Source of the DNA: Actinomycetota bacterium
GTDB lineage: Bacteria > Desulfobacterota > Deferrimicrobia > Deferrimicrobiales > Deferrimicrobiaceae
Length of the DNA stretch: 7,212 nt
Direction: 5' to 3'
Assembly: GCA_016844415.1 (NCBI GenBank)
Contig: JAENIX010000040.1
Span: forward strand, 1 to 7,212
Part shown: piece after piece, positions 1-7,009 of the stretch
Numbering within the stretch: position 1 is the stretch's first letter
How the letters are laid out: each line of letters opens with the position of its first letter
Made by a program: the position numbers and the translations under genes
The notes under the pieces: generated by a model
Seen by the model: only the letters and a program-made list of their open reading frames with translations
Told to the model about the DNA's origin: nothing
The model's database searches: none

Positions 1-471
1 GTTCTCATCCCGTCCCCGACGGTCCCGACCTACGATCTGCAGCCGGAGATGAGCGCATATGAAGTGAGTGAGCGGGCGGAGGCGGAGGTCGCGTCGGGAA
101 ATTACGACGCGATGATCCTGAATTTCGCCAACGGGGACATGGTCGGCCACACGGGGATCCTCTCCGCAGCGATCAAGGCCGTTGAATCCGTCGACGAAAA
201 CCTGCGCCGCGTGGTGGAAAAAATCTGGGAGCGCGGGGGAGCCGCCATCATAACCTCCGACCACGGAAACGCCGAACTGATGGCGGATCCGGTAACCGGT
301 GAGCCGCACACCGCGCACACGACCAATCCCGTCCCCCTGATATTCGCGGACCCGTCGGGGAAGGGGATCGCGCTGAAGGAGGACCGGGCGCTGGAGGACC
401 TGGCCCCCACCCTCCTCCGGCTGTTGGAAATACCCGCTCCGGCGGAGATGACGGGGCAGGACCTGCGGTGA
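1..471 (+). CDS. gpmI: 2,3-bisphosphoglycerate-independent phosphoglycerate mutase, C-terminal part (5' end outside window)
   Basis: This gene encodes the cofactor-independent enzyme that interconverts 3- and 2-phosphoglycerate in glycolysis and gluconeogenesis, a cytosolic di-manganese enzyme of the alkaline phosphatase superfamily. The reading frame is open from base 1, so the start lies upstream; about 156 codons are present, roughly the last 30% of a family protein of about 510 residues. Visible family motifs, numbered from the first codon here, are [11 protein letters not shown] (about 9-19), NGDMVGHTG with metal ligands D46 and H50, TSDHGNAE with ligands D87 and H88, and [11 protein letters not shown], which carries the last metal-binding His. 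The protein ends in the usual way with a [10 protein letters not shown]...MTGQDL tail. The TGA stop overlaps the GTG start of the PilZ gene, suggesting co-transcription. No truncation or frameshift is seen. Identity is very sure from the motifs. Confidence 0.97.
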   Translation, partial: VLIPSPTVPTYDLQPEMSAYEVSERAEAEVASGNYDAMILNFANGDMVGHTGILSAAIKAVESVDENLRRVVEKIWERGGAAIITSDHGNAELMADPVTGEPHTAHTTNPVPLIFADPSGKGIALKEDRALEDLAPTLLRLLEIPAPAEMTGQDLR

Positions 472-848
472 GCCTGTTTTCGAAGGAGAGAAGGAGAAAG
501 GAGAGACGCCAGCGCATGGCAACGGTTATTTTCACTGTCCAAAGCGGCAGGGACCGCTCGAAGGTTTCCTCGCCCGTGACCGGAACCGTAAGGGACCTGA
601 CGCCGCTGGGGATGTCGGTCGTCACGCCGAAGATCGCGCCCGACGGCATCCACATCATGTACGACACCCTGATGACCACTCACAACCGGATAGACGCGAC
701 CGTATTCGTCGAGGGAGATCCCCCGGTGAGGGTTTCAGGGAGGGTCGTCTGGTTCCGGGGGGCCGACGAGCCGAAGGGGGCGTACATCTTCGGAATGCAG
801 TTCGATAAATCCAAGGACGAATTCGAGGAAGGCTTGAGCCTCCGGTAG
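468..848 (+). CDS. PilZ-domain protein (putative c-di-GMP receptor)
   Basis: This is a 126-residue single-domain protein. An Arg-rich N-terminus (RRRKERRQR, residues 8-16) precedes a beta-barrel-like segment with TVRDLTPLG (40-48), then RVVWF (92-96) and FGMQF (108-112). This order, an R-rich RxxxR segment, a [D/N]xSxxG-like turn, and a late G/R-V-V-W plus G-[M/V]-x-F strand pair, is typical of PilZ domains, which bind cyclic di-GMP and control motility, exopolysaccharide or partner proteins. Here the turn reads DLTPLG, with Thr replacing the usual Ser. There is no signal peptide or membrane segment. GTG 468 was chosen because AGGA at 458-461 lies six bases upstream and the start overlaps the gpmI stop. 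An in-frame ATG at 516 has its own AAGGAG (498-503), 12 bases upstream, but would remove the Arg motif. The target process cannot be read from the sequence. Confidence 0.82.
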   Translation: MSLFSKERRRKERRQRMATVIFTVQSGRDRSKVSSPVTGTVRDLTPLGMSVVTPKIAPDGIHIMYDTLMTTHNRIDATVFVEGDPPVRVSGRVVWFRGADEPKGAYIFGMQFDKSKDEFEEGLSLR

Positions 849-869
849 CGCACCCGGCCATATTTACGC

Positions 870-897
870 TTGCCTTGGGAAAACGTCCGGATATACT
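870..897 (+). promoter_or_regulatory. Predicted sigma70-type promoter for tRNA-Leu (and possibly tig-clpPX)
   Basis: TTGCCT (870-875, 4/6 to TTGACA) and TATACT (892-897, 5/6 to TATAAT) are separated by 16 bp. A start near 903-905 would give a leader of about 27 bases before the tRNA at 931. The leader contains a short CCG/CGG hairpin around 906-914. It is the only convincing promoter between the PilZ stop and tig. No strong terminator separates the tRNA from tig, so it may also drive the chaperone-protease genes; that part is inference. Confidence 0.6.
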
Positions 898-930
898 GTG
901 GGTTTCCGCAAGCGGGAGGGTTACTTGCGT

Positions 931-1012
931 GCGAGAGTGGCGGAATGGCAGACGCGCCGGACTTAGGATCCGGTGGGCAACCATGAGGGTTCAACTCCCT
1001 CCTCTCGCACCA
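931..1012 (+). tRNA. tRNA-Leu (anticodon UAG)
   Basis: A full 82-nt cloverleaf can be drawn. The acceptor stem is GCGAGAG (931-937) with CTCTCGC (1002-1008), followed by discriminator A and an encoded CCA (1010-1012). The D stem is GCG/CGC (940-942, 953-955) with GG in its loop. The anticodon stem CCGGA/TCCGG (957-961, 969-973) closes the loop CTTAGGA with anticodon TAG at 964-966. An 11-nt variable region (974-984) has a TGG/CCA stem, as expected for a class II tRNA. The T arm is GAGGG-TTCAACT-CCCTC (985-1001). UAG reads CUA and, depending on modification, other CUN codons. The gene stands 45 bases upstream of tig on the same strand. Confidence 0.97.
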
Positions 1013-1015
1013 GCG

Positions 1016-1029
1016 AACGGCGTGCCGTT
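1016..1029 (+). other. Small hairpin between tRNA-Leu and tig
   Basis: AACGGC-GT-GCCGTT is a perfect palindrome that can fold as a 5-bp stem with a CGTG loop, just after the tRNA CCA end. It is followed by an A/T-rich stretch without a T run, so it is not a clear intrinsic terminator. It could mark the tRNA 3' processing region or weakly attenuate read-through into tig. This is a weak call based on symmetry alone. Confidence 0.3.
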
Positions 1030-1057
1030 ATCTAAATAAAAGGAAGACACAGCGACG

Positions 1058-2347
1058 ATGAAGACGAGCGTGGAAACGGTCAGCGGCGTGGAGAAACGGG
1101 TCCGGGTGGCGATCCCGGCGGACGAGGTTGGCCGGAAGATCGAGGAGGGGTACGCGGAAGTCCGTAAAATGGTTCCGATCCGGGGGTTCCGGAAAGGGAA
1201 GGCCCCGATGCATATGGTGAAGCGTCTCTACAAGGACCACGTGGAGGGCGAGGTCGCCGAGCACCTGATCAAGGATTCGATCCACGAAGCCGTCAAGGAG
1301 AACAACCTGCGCGTGCTTTCCACGCCGAAGTTCGACGGAGGAAAGCTTGCTGAAGGAGAAGAGTTCGCGTTTACCGTGACCTTCGAGGTGCTCCCGGAGA
1401 TCACGGCCGTGGATTACAAGGGTCTACCGGTTGTGAAGGAAAAGGTGCAGGTCATGGACGCGCAGATCGACGGAGCCCTTTCCAACCTGCGGGAATCGTT
1501 CGCGAACTACCACTCCGTGGAGGACCGGGGTGCCGCGGAGGGGGATATGCTCGAGGTGAGTTTCTCCTCGTCCGCGGAAGGAACGGCGATCGAGAGCGGC
1601 GAATCCTCCAGCCTGATTCTCGGCCAGGGGATGCCGTTCGGGAAGAAGTTCGAAGAGGAACTTGCGGGCGCGAAAACAGGCGACCGGAAGGCCATCGAGG
1701 TGGATTATCCGGCGGAAGTCCCCAACAAGAAGTACGCCGGGAAAAAGGTGGCTTTCGACGTAACGGTGAGCGCGGTACGTGAGAAGCGCCTCCCGGAGCT
1801 GGACGATGAATTCGTGAAGAATTTCGGTGACATAAAGAGCATGGCGGAACTTCGGGAAAAGGTGGTCGAACGGCTGCGGGCGGAAGGGGAGGAGCGGTCC
1901 CGGCGCGGCGCGGAAGAGGGGATCAGGAATGGGCTCCTGGAGAAGAACGCGTTCGACGTCCCCCAATCGCTGGTCGACCGCCAGATCATCCATATGATAG
2001 AGGATACTGCGAACCGGCTCGCATCCCAGGGGGTGGACCTAAAGAAAGTGAACATGGATTTCGATAAGATGAAAGAGAGATTCGCTCCGGGCGCGGAGCG
2101 GACCGTCCGGGTTTCCCTGCTTCTCGAAGCGGTCGCGAAGCAGGAGAATATCGATGTCCCTTATTCCGACATCGAGGCCGAGATGAAAGGGATGGCGGAA
2201 GCCGCGCAGATGAGCTACGAGAAGGTGAGGGAGATCTACGGCGACGAGGAGAGGATGGACGTCTTGCGGAACCGGCTCCTGGAAAGGAAAGCGATGGAGT
2301 TCCTGATGGAAAACGCAAAGGTCAAGGAGGAGGTCGCGTCCGAATGA
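1058..2347 (+). CDS. tig: Trigger factor (ribosome-associated chaperone)
   Basis: Trigger factor sits at the ribosome exit tunnel, binding ribosomal protein L23, and shields nascent chains; family members also carry a prolyl isomerase domain. The 429-residue length matches the family (432 in E. coli). Residues 1-115 form the ribosome-binding domain with the signature GFRKGKAP (43-50). Residues about 162-245 correspond to the FKBP-like isomerase domain, ending in [10 protein letters not shown] and the linker LPELDDEF (245-252). The rest is the helical C-terminal chaperone domain. The isomerase pocket is divergent: the usual GSGxFIPGFE segment reads [15 protein letters not shown] (188-202), so isomerase activity is doubtful. 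ATG 1058 is preceded by AAAGGA about 13 bases upstream, a somewhat long spacing. The stop overlaps the clpP start (ATGA), implying translational coupling. Confidence 0.97.
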   Translation: MKTSVETVSGVEKRVRVAIPADEVGRKIEEGYAEVRKMVPIRGFRKGKAPMHMVKRLYKDHVEGEVAEHLIKDSIHEAVKENNLRVLSTPKFDGGKLAEGEEFAFTVTFEVLPEITAVDYKGLPVVKEKVQVMDAQIDGALSNLRESFANYHSVEDRGAAEGDMLEVSFSSSAEGTAIESGESSSLILGQGMPFGKKFEEELAGAKTGDRKAIEVDYPAEVPNKKYAGKKVAFDVTVSAVREKRLPELDDEFVKNFGDIKSMAELREKVVERLRAEGEERSRRGAEEGIRNGLLEKNAFDVPQSLVDRQIIHMIEDTANRLASQGVDLKKVNMDFDKMKERFAPGAERTVRVSLLLEAVAKQENIDVPYSDIEAEMKGMAEAAQMSYEKVREIYGDEERMDVLRNRLLERKAMEFLMENAKVKEEVASE

Positions 2348-2952
2348 ATCTAGTTCCCATCGTGGTGGAGCAGACCAGCCGCGGCGAGCGGTCCTACGAC
2401 ATCTTTTCCCGGCTGCTCAAGGACCGGATCGTCTTCATCGGGGACCAGATCGACGACGACGTCGCCAACCTGGTGATCGCCCAGCTCCTGTTCCTGGAGG
2501 CCGATGATCCGGACAAGGACGTCAACATCTACATCAACTCCCCCGGCGGGGCGGTGACGGCGGGCATGGCGATATACGACACGATGCAGTTCATCAAGCC
2601 CAACGTGGCGACGGTGTGCATCGGGCAGGGCGCCTCGATGGCCGCGGTGCTCCTGGCCGGAGGGGCGCACGGGAAGCGGACGGCGCTGCCCAACGCGCGG
2701 ATCCTCATCCACCAGCCGATGGGCGGGACGCGGGGCCAGGCCACCGACATCAAGATCCAGGCCGAGGAGATCCTCCGGATGCGGGATGAGCTGAACAAGA
2801 TCCTTTCCAAGCACACGGGGCAGTCCCTGGACCGTATCGCGATGGACACCGAGCGGGACTACTTCATGTCGGCGGAGCAGGCGAAGACCTATGGTATAAT
2901 CGACCAGGTTGTAGAGAAACGGCAGGCGGCCGCAAAGCCGCTCGTGGATTGA
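2344..2952 (+). CDS. clpP: ATP-dependent Clp protease proteolytic subunit
   Basis: ClpP is the serine peptidase that forms a double heptameric ring and degrades proteins fed to it by ClpX or other Clp ATPases in the cytosol. The 202-residue product has the complete triad: Ser98 in GQGASMAA, His123 in LIHQPMGG, and Asp172 in TERDYFM. It also has the INSPGG oxyanion-hole motif (64-69) and the GQATDI handle-helix start (131-136). The Ser environment GQGASMAA differs slightly from the common proteobacterial GQAASMGA. The N-terminus ([20 protein letters not shown]) is short, so any propeptide is very small. Its ATG overlaps the tig stop and clpX follows directly, so the three are almost surely one transcription unit. 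No SD separate from the tig coding end is obvious beyond the AAGGAGG-like bases at about 2323-2331, which fits coupling. Confidence 0.98.
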   Translation: MNLVPIVVEQTSRGERSYDIFSRLLKDRIVFIGDQIDDDVANLVIAQLLFLEADDPDKDVNIYINSPGGAVTAGMAIYDTMQFIKPNVATVCIGQGASMAAVLLAGGAHGKRTALPNARILIHQPMGGTRGQATDIKIQAEEILRMRDELNKILSKHTGQSLDRIAMDTERDYFMSAEQAKTYGIIDQVVEKRQAAAKPLVD

Positions 2953-2953
2953 T

Positions 2954-2969
2954 GGAGGGCCCCCCGGTG
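2954..2969 (+). promoter_or_regulatory. Ribosome binding site deciding the GTG start of clpX
   Basis: GGAGGG at 2954-2959 has ideal spacing (8 bases from GGAGG) to GTG 2967. The upstream in-frame candidates TTG 2949 and ATG 2952 lie before or against this motif and have no comparable SD. ClpX orthologues also begin a few residues before the zinc finger, as the GTG start does here. Confidence 0.75.
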
Positions 2970-4220
2970 ACGCGTAAATTCAACGACAAGCCGAACCTCC
3001 TGGTCTGCTCCTTCTGCGGGAAGGCGCAGAACGAGGTGCGCAAACTCATCGCGGGCCCGACGGTCTACATCTGCGACGAGTGCGTGGAGCTGTGCAACGA
3101 CATCATCTCCGAAGAAAGCGAAGTCGAACATTCCTTAGACGAGAAGAGGCGGCGGCTTCCCAAGCCGACGGAAATAAAGAAGATCCTGGACGATTACGTC
3201 ATCGGGCAGGAGCGCGCCAAGAAGATCCTTTCCGTGGCGGTGTACAACCACTACAAGCGGATCGAGTCGCGTTCCACCGACGGGATAGAGCTCCAGAAGT
3301 CGAACATCCTGCTGTTGGGCCCCACCGGCAGCGGGAAGACCCTGCTCGCCCAGACCCTCGCCCGGATCCTCAACGTGCCGTTCACGATAGCCGACGCGAC
3401 CACCCTCACCGAAGCGGGGTACGTGGGCGAAGACGTGGAGAACATCATCCTTGCCCTTCTCCAGGCGGCGGACTACGACGTGGAGAAGGCGCAGAAGGGG
3501 ATCGTCTACATCGACGAGATCGACAAGATCGCGCGAAAATCCGAGAACCCCTCCATCACCCGGGACGTATCCGGGGAAGGCGTCCAGCAGGCGCTCCTCA
3601 AGATCCTGGAAGGGACCGTGGCCAACGTTCCCCCGAAGGGGGGCCGCAAGCATCCGCAGCAGGACTTCATCAAGGTGGACACCACGAACATCCTCTTCAT
3701 CTGCGGCGGGGCGTTCGTAAGCCTCGACGGGATCGTGGAGCGGCGGACCGCGAAGAAGACGATGGGGTTCGGCGCCGACATAGTTTCGCGGACCGAGCGG
3801 AACCTGGGGAAGCTCCTCGAGGCCGTGCTGCCGGAGGACCTGATCAAGTACGGGCTGATCCCCGAATTCGTGGGCCGGCTGCCGGTTCTCGCCACCCTTC
3901 ACGAGCTGGACGAGGACGCGCTGGTCCAGATCCTCATGCGCCCCAAGAACGCGCTCGTCCGCCAGTACCAGCGGCTGTTCGAGTTCGAGAACGTCAAGCT
4001 GGAGTTCTCGGATCCGGCGCTGCGGACCATCGCAAGGCAGGCGATGGAGCGGAAGGCGGGAGCGCGGGGCCTGCGGTCCATTCTCGAGCACATCATGCTC
4101 GACGTCATGTATGAAATACCCTCCCAGAGCAACATAAAGAAGTGCATCATCACGGAAGACGTGGTGAGCGGCAAGGTCCCCCCGGAGATCGTGCAGGGCA
4201 AGAAGGCGGAGCTGGCGTGA
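2967..4220 (+). CDS. clpX: ATP-dependent Clp protease ATP-binding subunit ClpX
   Basis: ClpX is a hexameric AAA+ unfoldase that recognises tagged substrates and threads them into ClpP. From GTG 2967 the product is 417 residues, a usual length. Visible in order (this numbering) are the C4 zinc-binding domain with Cys14, Cys17, Cys36 and Cys39; Walker A GPTGSGKT (118-125); the pore loop GYVG (151-154); Walker B YIDEID with D183 and E184; the RKH loop (227-229); the ClpP-docking tripeptide MGF (266-268), where IGF or LGF is usual; and sensor-2 GARGLR (365-370). All ATPase residues are intact. Starts at TTG 2949 or ATG 2952, the latter overlapping the clpP stop by one base, would add six or five residues but lack an SD. 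It follows clpP by 14 bases and is co-transcribed with it. Confidence 0.97.
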   Translation: MTRKFNDKPNLLVCSFCGKAQNEVRKLIAGPTVYICDECVELCNDIISEESEVEHSLDEKRRRLPKPTEIKKILDDYVIGQERAKKILSVAVYNHYKRIESRSTDGIELQKSNILLLGPTGSGKTLLAQTLARILNVPFTIADATTLTEAGYVGEDVENIILALLQAADYDVEKAQKGIVYIDEIDKIARKSENPSITRDVSGEGVQQALLKILEGTVANVPPKGGRKHPQQDFIKVDTTNILFICGGAFVSLDGIVERRTAKKTMGFGADIVSRTERNLGKLLEAVLPEDLIKYGLIPEFVGRLPVLATLHELDEDALVQILMRPKNALVRQYQRLFEFENVKLEFSDPALRTIARQAMERKAGARGLRSILEHIMLDVMYEIPSQSNIKKCIITEDVVSGKVPPEIVQGKKAELA

Positions 4221-4230
4221 CGCTGGCGGC

Positions 4231-4249
4231 CTCCCCGACTATCGGGGAG
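4231..4249 (+). other. Perfect 8-bp hairpin between clpX and lon
   Basis: CTCCCCGA (4231-4238), loop CTA, TCGGGGAG (4242-4249) form a very GC-rich perfect stem, starting ten bases after the clpX stop. No T run follows (ACGGTCGCGA), so it is not a standard intrinsic terminator. It could stabilise the clpX 3' end, mark a processing site or modulate lon translation. CCTCC (4230-4234) can alternatively pair with the lon SD GGAGG (4263-4267). An operator is another possibility. The hairpin is directly visible; its role is inference. Confidence 0.55.
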
Positions 4250-4272
4250 ACGGTCGCGACACGGAGGGTCTG

Positions 4273-6684
4273 ATGGAAGACAGGAAGAAGATCCTTCCGC
4301 TCCTGCCCCTGCGCGACATAGTCGTGTTTCCGCACATGGTGGTACCGCTGTTCGTGGGGCGCGACAAGTCGATCGCGGCCCTCGAGACCGCGCTGTCCTC
4401 TGACCGCCTCATCTTCCTTGCCGCCCAGCAGGACGCGACGACGAACGATCCCGCGGAGGAAGACATCCACCGCGTCGGGACCGTCAGCCACATCATCCAG
4501 CTCCTCAAGCTTCCCGACGGGACGGTCAAGGTGCTCGTCGAGGGGCGCGCGAGGGCGAGGGTCCTGCACTACCTGCCCAACGACCGCTTCTTCCAGGTCA
4601 GCACCGAGGAGATCGTCCCGGAGCGAATAGCGGGGCCGCATGCGGAAGCGCTGGTGCGAAACGTGCTCTCCTCCTTCGAAAGTTACTCCAAGCTCAGCAA
4701 GAAAGTCCCAGCCGAGGTGCTCGCGCAGGTCGCGGCCATGCAGGACCCCTCGCGGGTCGCGGACGTGGCGGGTGCGCACATGCCGGTCAGGCTATCCGAC
4801 AAGCAGGCGATCCTGGAGCTCGAGTCGGAGCAGGAGCGTCTCGAGAAGCTTCTCTCTCTCATTGAGGCGGAGATCGAGATCCTGGAGATCGAGCGGAAGA
4901 TCCGCGGCCGCGTCAAGAAGCAGATGGAGAGGACCCAGCGGGAGTTCTACCTGAACGAGCAGATGCGCGCCATCCAGAAGGAGCTCGGGCAGGCGGACGA
5001 GGGCAAGACGGAGCTGGACGAGCTCGAGGAGAAGGTCAAGAAGAAGGGGATGAGCAAGGAGGCGGCGCAGAAGGCGCAGAAGGAGATCAAGAAGCTCCGG
5101 ATGATGTCCGCGATGTCCGCCGAGGCGACCGTCAGCCGCAACTACGTCGACTGGCTCATTTCCATCCCCTGGCAGGAGCGCAGCGAGGACAAGCTGGACA
5201 TCGAGGCGGCGGAGAAGGTCCTGGACGAAGACCATTACGGACTCGAGAAGCCCAAGGAGCGCATCGTCGAATACCTCGCGGTCCGCAAGCTGGTGGCCAA
5301 GCTGAAGGGCCCGATCCTGTGCTTCGTGGGACCCCCCGGCGTTGGAAAGACCTCGCTGGCCCGGTCGATAGCGCGAGCGACCGGCCGCAAATTCGTGCGG
5401 ATGTCGCTGGGAGGGGTGCGCGACGAGGCGGAAATCCGGGGCCACCGGCGGACGTACATCGGGGCGCTGCCCGGCAAGATCATCCACCAGATGAAGAAGG
5501 CGGGGACGCTGAACCCGGTGTTCCTGCTCGACGAGGTCGACAAGATGTCGATGGACTTCCGGGGAGACCCTTCGTCGGCGCTCCTCGAGGTGCTCGACCC
5601 GGAGCAGAACAACACATTCAACGACCACTACCTGGACATCGATTACGACCTGTCCGACGTCATGTTCCTGACCACTGCGAACATGCTGCACGGGATCCCG
5701 CCGCCCTTGCAGGACCGGATGGAGATCATCCGCCTGCCGGGGTACACGGAGGTGGAGAAGCTCCACATCGCGCTCAACCATCTCCTGAAGAAAAAGCGGG
5801 ACGAGCACGGCCTGTCGGCCGGCAAGGTCTCGTTCACCGACGCGGCCATCCTGCATATCATCCGCTACTACACGCGCGAGGCCGGGGTGCGCAACCTGGA
5901 GCGGGAGATCGCATCCATCTGCCGCAAGATCGCACGCGAGGTGGTGAAGGATCCGTCCGTCGAGAAGGTGCGCGTCACCCCGCATGCCGTCCGCCGGTAT
6001 CTGGGCTCCGCGAAATACCGGTACGGTGAGGCGGAGGAGAAGGGCCAGATCGGTCTGGGCACGGGGCTGGCGTGGACGGAGTTCGGCGGGGAGCTACTGC
6101 TGATCGAGGCCGCGCTCATGCCGGGGAAGGGAAACCTGAAGGTGACGGGGAAGCTGGGGGAGGTGATGCAGGAATCGGCGCACGCCGCGCTCTCCTACAT
6201 CCGGACCCGGGCGGACCGGATGGGGCTGGACAAGCTCTTCTACCAGAAGATCGACATCCACATCCACGTGCCGGAGGGGGCCATCCCGAAGGACGGCCCG
6301 TCGGCGGGGATCACGATGGCGACGGCGCTCGCGTCGGCGCTGCTGAAAGTTCCCGCGCGCAACGACCTTGCGATGACGGGGGAGATCACCCTGCGGGGAC
6401 GCGTCCTTCCGGTCGGCGGGATCAAGGAGAAGCTGCTCGCGGCACACCGCGGCGGGATAAAGACCGTCATCCTGCCCGCGGACAACGAGAAGGACATGGC
6501 GGAGATCCCGTCAAAGATCCGGAAGAGCCTCGAGATAATCTTCGTACGGCACATGGACGAGGTGATCGAGGCGGCCATCAGCCTATCCGCCGACGTAAAG
6601 CCGGCCGAGCTTATATCTCCTCCGGAGCCGGAGCCCCAGGACCTGCCTCCCGCTCCCGAGGACGGGGAAGTTATCCGGCACTGA
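4273..6684 (+). CDS. lon: ATP-dependent endopeptidase La (LonA type)
   Basis: Lon is a cytosolic hexameric AAA+ protease that unfolds and degrades damaged and selected regulatory proteins. The product is 803 residues (784 in E. coli). The N-terminal substrate-binding domain opens with [15 protein letters not shown] (8-22). A helical, coiled-coil-rich stretch follows at about 180-275. The ATPase domain has Walker A GPPGVGKT (353-360), Walker [10 protein letters not shown] (D420, E421) and the sensor-2 region [10 protein letters not shown] (535-544). The C-terminal peptidase has catalytic Ser677 in PKDGPSAG and Lys720 in GGIKEK, exactly 43 residues apart as in E. coli (679/722). The last 30 or so residues (about 772-803) form a Pro/Glu-rich tail beyond the usual domain end. 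ATG 4273 has GGAGG (4263-4267) five bases upstream. No promoter was seen in the 52-base gap after clpX, so expression with clpPX is likely. Confidence 0.98.
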   Translation: MEDRKKILPLLPLRDIVVFPHMVVPLFVGRDKSIAALETALSSDRLIFLAAQQDATTNDPAEEDIHRVGTVSHIIQLLKLPDGTVKVLVEGRARARVLHYLPNDRFFQVSTEEIVPERIAGPHAEALVRNVLSSFESYSKLSKKVPAEVLAQVAAMQDPSRVADVAGAHMPVRLSDKQAILELESEQERLEKLLSLIEAEIEILEIERKIRGRVKKQMERTQREFYLNEQMRAIQKELGQADEGKTELDELEEKVKKKGMSKEAAQKAQKEIKKLRMMSAMSAEATVSRNYVDWLISIPWQERSEDKLDIEAAEKVLDEDHYGLEKPKERIVEYLAVRKLVAKLKGPILCFVGPPGVGKTSLARSIARATGRKFVRMSLGGVRDEAEIRGHRRTYIGALPGKIIHQMKKAGTLNPVFLLDEVDKMSMDFRGDPSSALLEVLDPEQNNTFNDHYLDIDYDLSDVMFLTTANMLHGIPPPLQDRMEIIRLPGYTEVEKLHIALNHLLKKKRDEHGLSAGKVSFTDAAILHIIRYYTREAGVRNLEREIASICRKIAREVVKDPSVEKVRVTPHAVRRYLGSAKYRYGEAEEKGQIGLGTGLAWTEFGGELLLIEAALMPGKGNLKVTGKLGEVMQESAHAALSYIRTRADRMGLDKLFYQKIDIHIHVPEGAIPKDGPSAGITMATALASALLKVPARNDLAMTGEITLRGRVLPVGGIKEKLLAAHRGGIKTVILPADNEKDMAEIPSKIRKSLEIIFVRHMDEVIEAAISLSADVKPAELISPPEPEPQDLPPAPEDGEVIRH

Positions 6685-6685
6685 C

Positions 6686-6708
6686 CTAAGAACCGGGACG
6701 TTCCTTAG
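6686..6708 (+). terminator. Possible stem-loop after lon
   Basis: CTAAG-AAC (6686-6693) can pair with GTT-C-CTTAG (6700-6708) around a CGGGAC loop, with one bulged C, two bases past the lon stop. No T tract follows, so it is a weak terminator candidate or an mRNA 3' stabilising hairpin. Transcription might end by Rho instead. Confidence 0.3.
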
Positions 6709-6752
6709 AACTCACCTGCGCTGCGCCGCTAACGAATCCAATCATCGAAACC

Positions 6753-6993
6753 GGAATGCGCGTACGCCGCAGTGGGTCCGGCACAGCGAGGAGCCGAGGC
6801 GACACCGCCTCGAGTCTGAACCCACCCAACAAGGGAAGTGAAGCTTAGCGTACCAAGCAACATGGCCGACCACTGGGAGATAACCGAGGGGCACGTAAAA
6901 CAAAGGGGGATCGGAGCCTGGCGACACAGCGAGCACGGAGCCCCCGGAGGCGCAGCGGCTTCCGGGTGTTATTTCGATATGCGCGCATTTTTT
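6753..6993 (+). ncRNA. Candidate structured non-coding RNA of about 240 nt, class unknown
   Basis: The 325-base gap between lon and the next gene has no credible ORF but strong RNA-like structure. GGAATGCGCGTA (6753-6764) can pair with TATGCGCGCATT and flanking T's (6980-6991) to give a 12-bp closing helix: eight consecutive Watson-Crick pairs plus A-U and G-U ends. The helix runs into TTTTTT (6988-6993), as in small RNAs whose closing stem is also the terminator. Inside are a 7-bp hairpin CGAGGCG-ACAC-CGCCTCG (6795-6812), nested in GTGGGT/ACCCAC (6772-6777, 6820-6825), and a 9-bp hairpin (6943-6951 with 6958-6966, one G-U). The T run favours the + strand. A position upstream of a ymdB-type gene would suit 6S RNA, which is often near such genes in related bacteria, but I could not fit the central bubble or any conserved 6S sequence. 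No clear promoter was found; AATCAT at 6740-6745 is a weak -10. Confidence 0.42.
6782..6942 (+). repeat. Imperfect repeated motif inside the lon-ymdB gap
   Basis: Copy 1 reads CACAGCGAG (6782-6790) overlapping GGAGCC (6790-6795), then GA plus a G, then GCGACAC (6799-6805). Copy 2 reads GGAGCC (6913-6918), T, GGCGACAC (6920-6927) overlapping CACAGCGAG (6925-6933), then CAC and a further GGAGCC (6937-6942). The same words recur about 120 bases apart in a different order. This may reflect duplicated RNA hairpins, a genome-wide GC-rich intergenic repeat, or compositional bias. Only these partial copies are in view. Confidence 0.4.
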
Positions 6994-7009
6994 AACAGGA
7001 GTGCTTAGG

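Noticed and set aside
849..1057. CIRCE or other classic heat-shock operator upstream of tig
   Set aside because: No TTAGCACTC-N9-GAGTGCTAA inverted repeat is present. The promoter looks sigma70-like and not sigma32-like.
3080..4114. Overlapping + strand frame (344 codons) and - strand frame (3135-4091) within clpX
   Set aside because: clpX has all its motifs in frame. These frames give Arg/Gly/His-rich translations typical of shifted or antisense reading of GC-rich genes.
4792..5985. Long open frame on the - strand opposite lon (397 codons)
   Set aside because: It lies fully inside lon, has the low-complexity Arg/Leu/Val/His composition of an antisense frame in GC-rich DNA, and shows no recognisable motif.
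6829..6885. Cobalamin-riboswitch-like words (AAGGGAAG, GACCACTGGGAG) in the gap
   Set aside because: The B12-box order and spacing are not met, and the downstream gene is not a cobalamin gene; the resemblance is only to short words.
6753..6993. tmRNA, RNase P RNA or SRP RNA as identity of the candidate RNA
   Set aside because: No tRNA-like ends or tag reading frame, no GAGGAAAGTCC-type RNase P core, and no SRP GGAAGCAGCC-type loop could be found.
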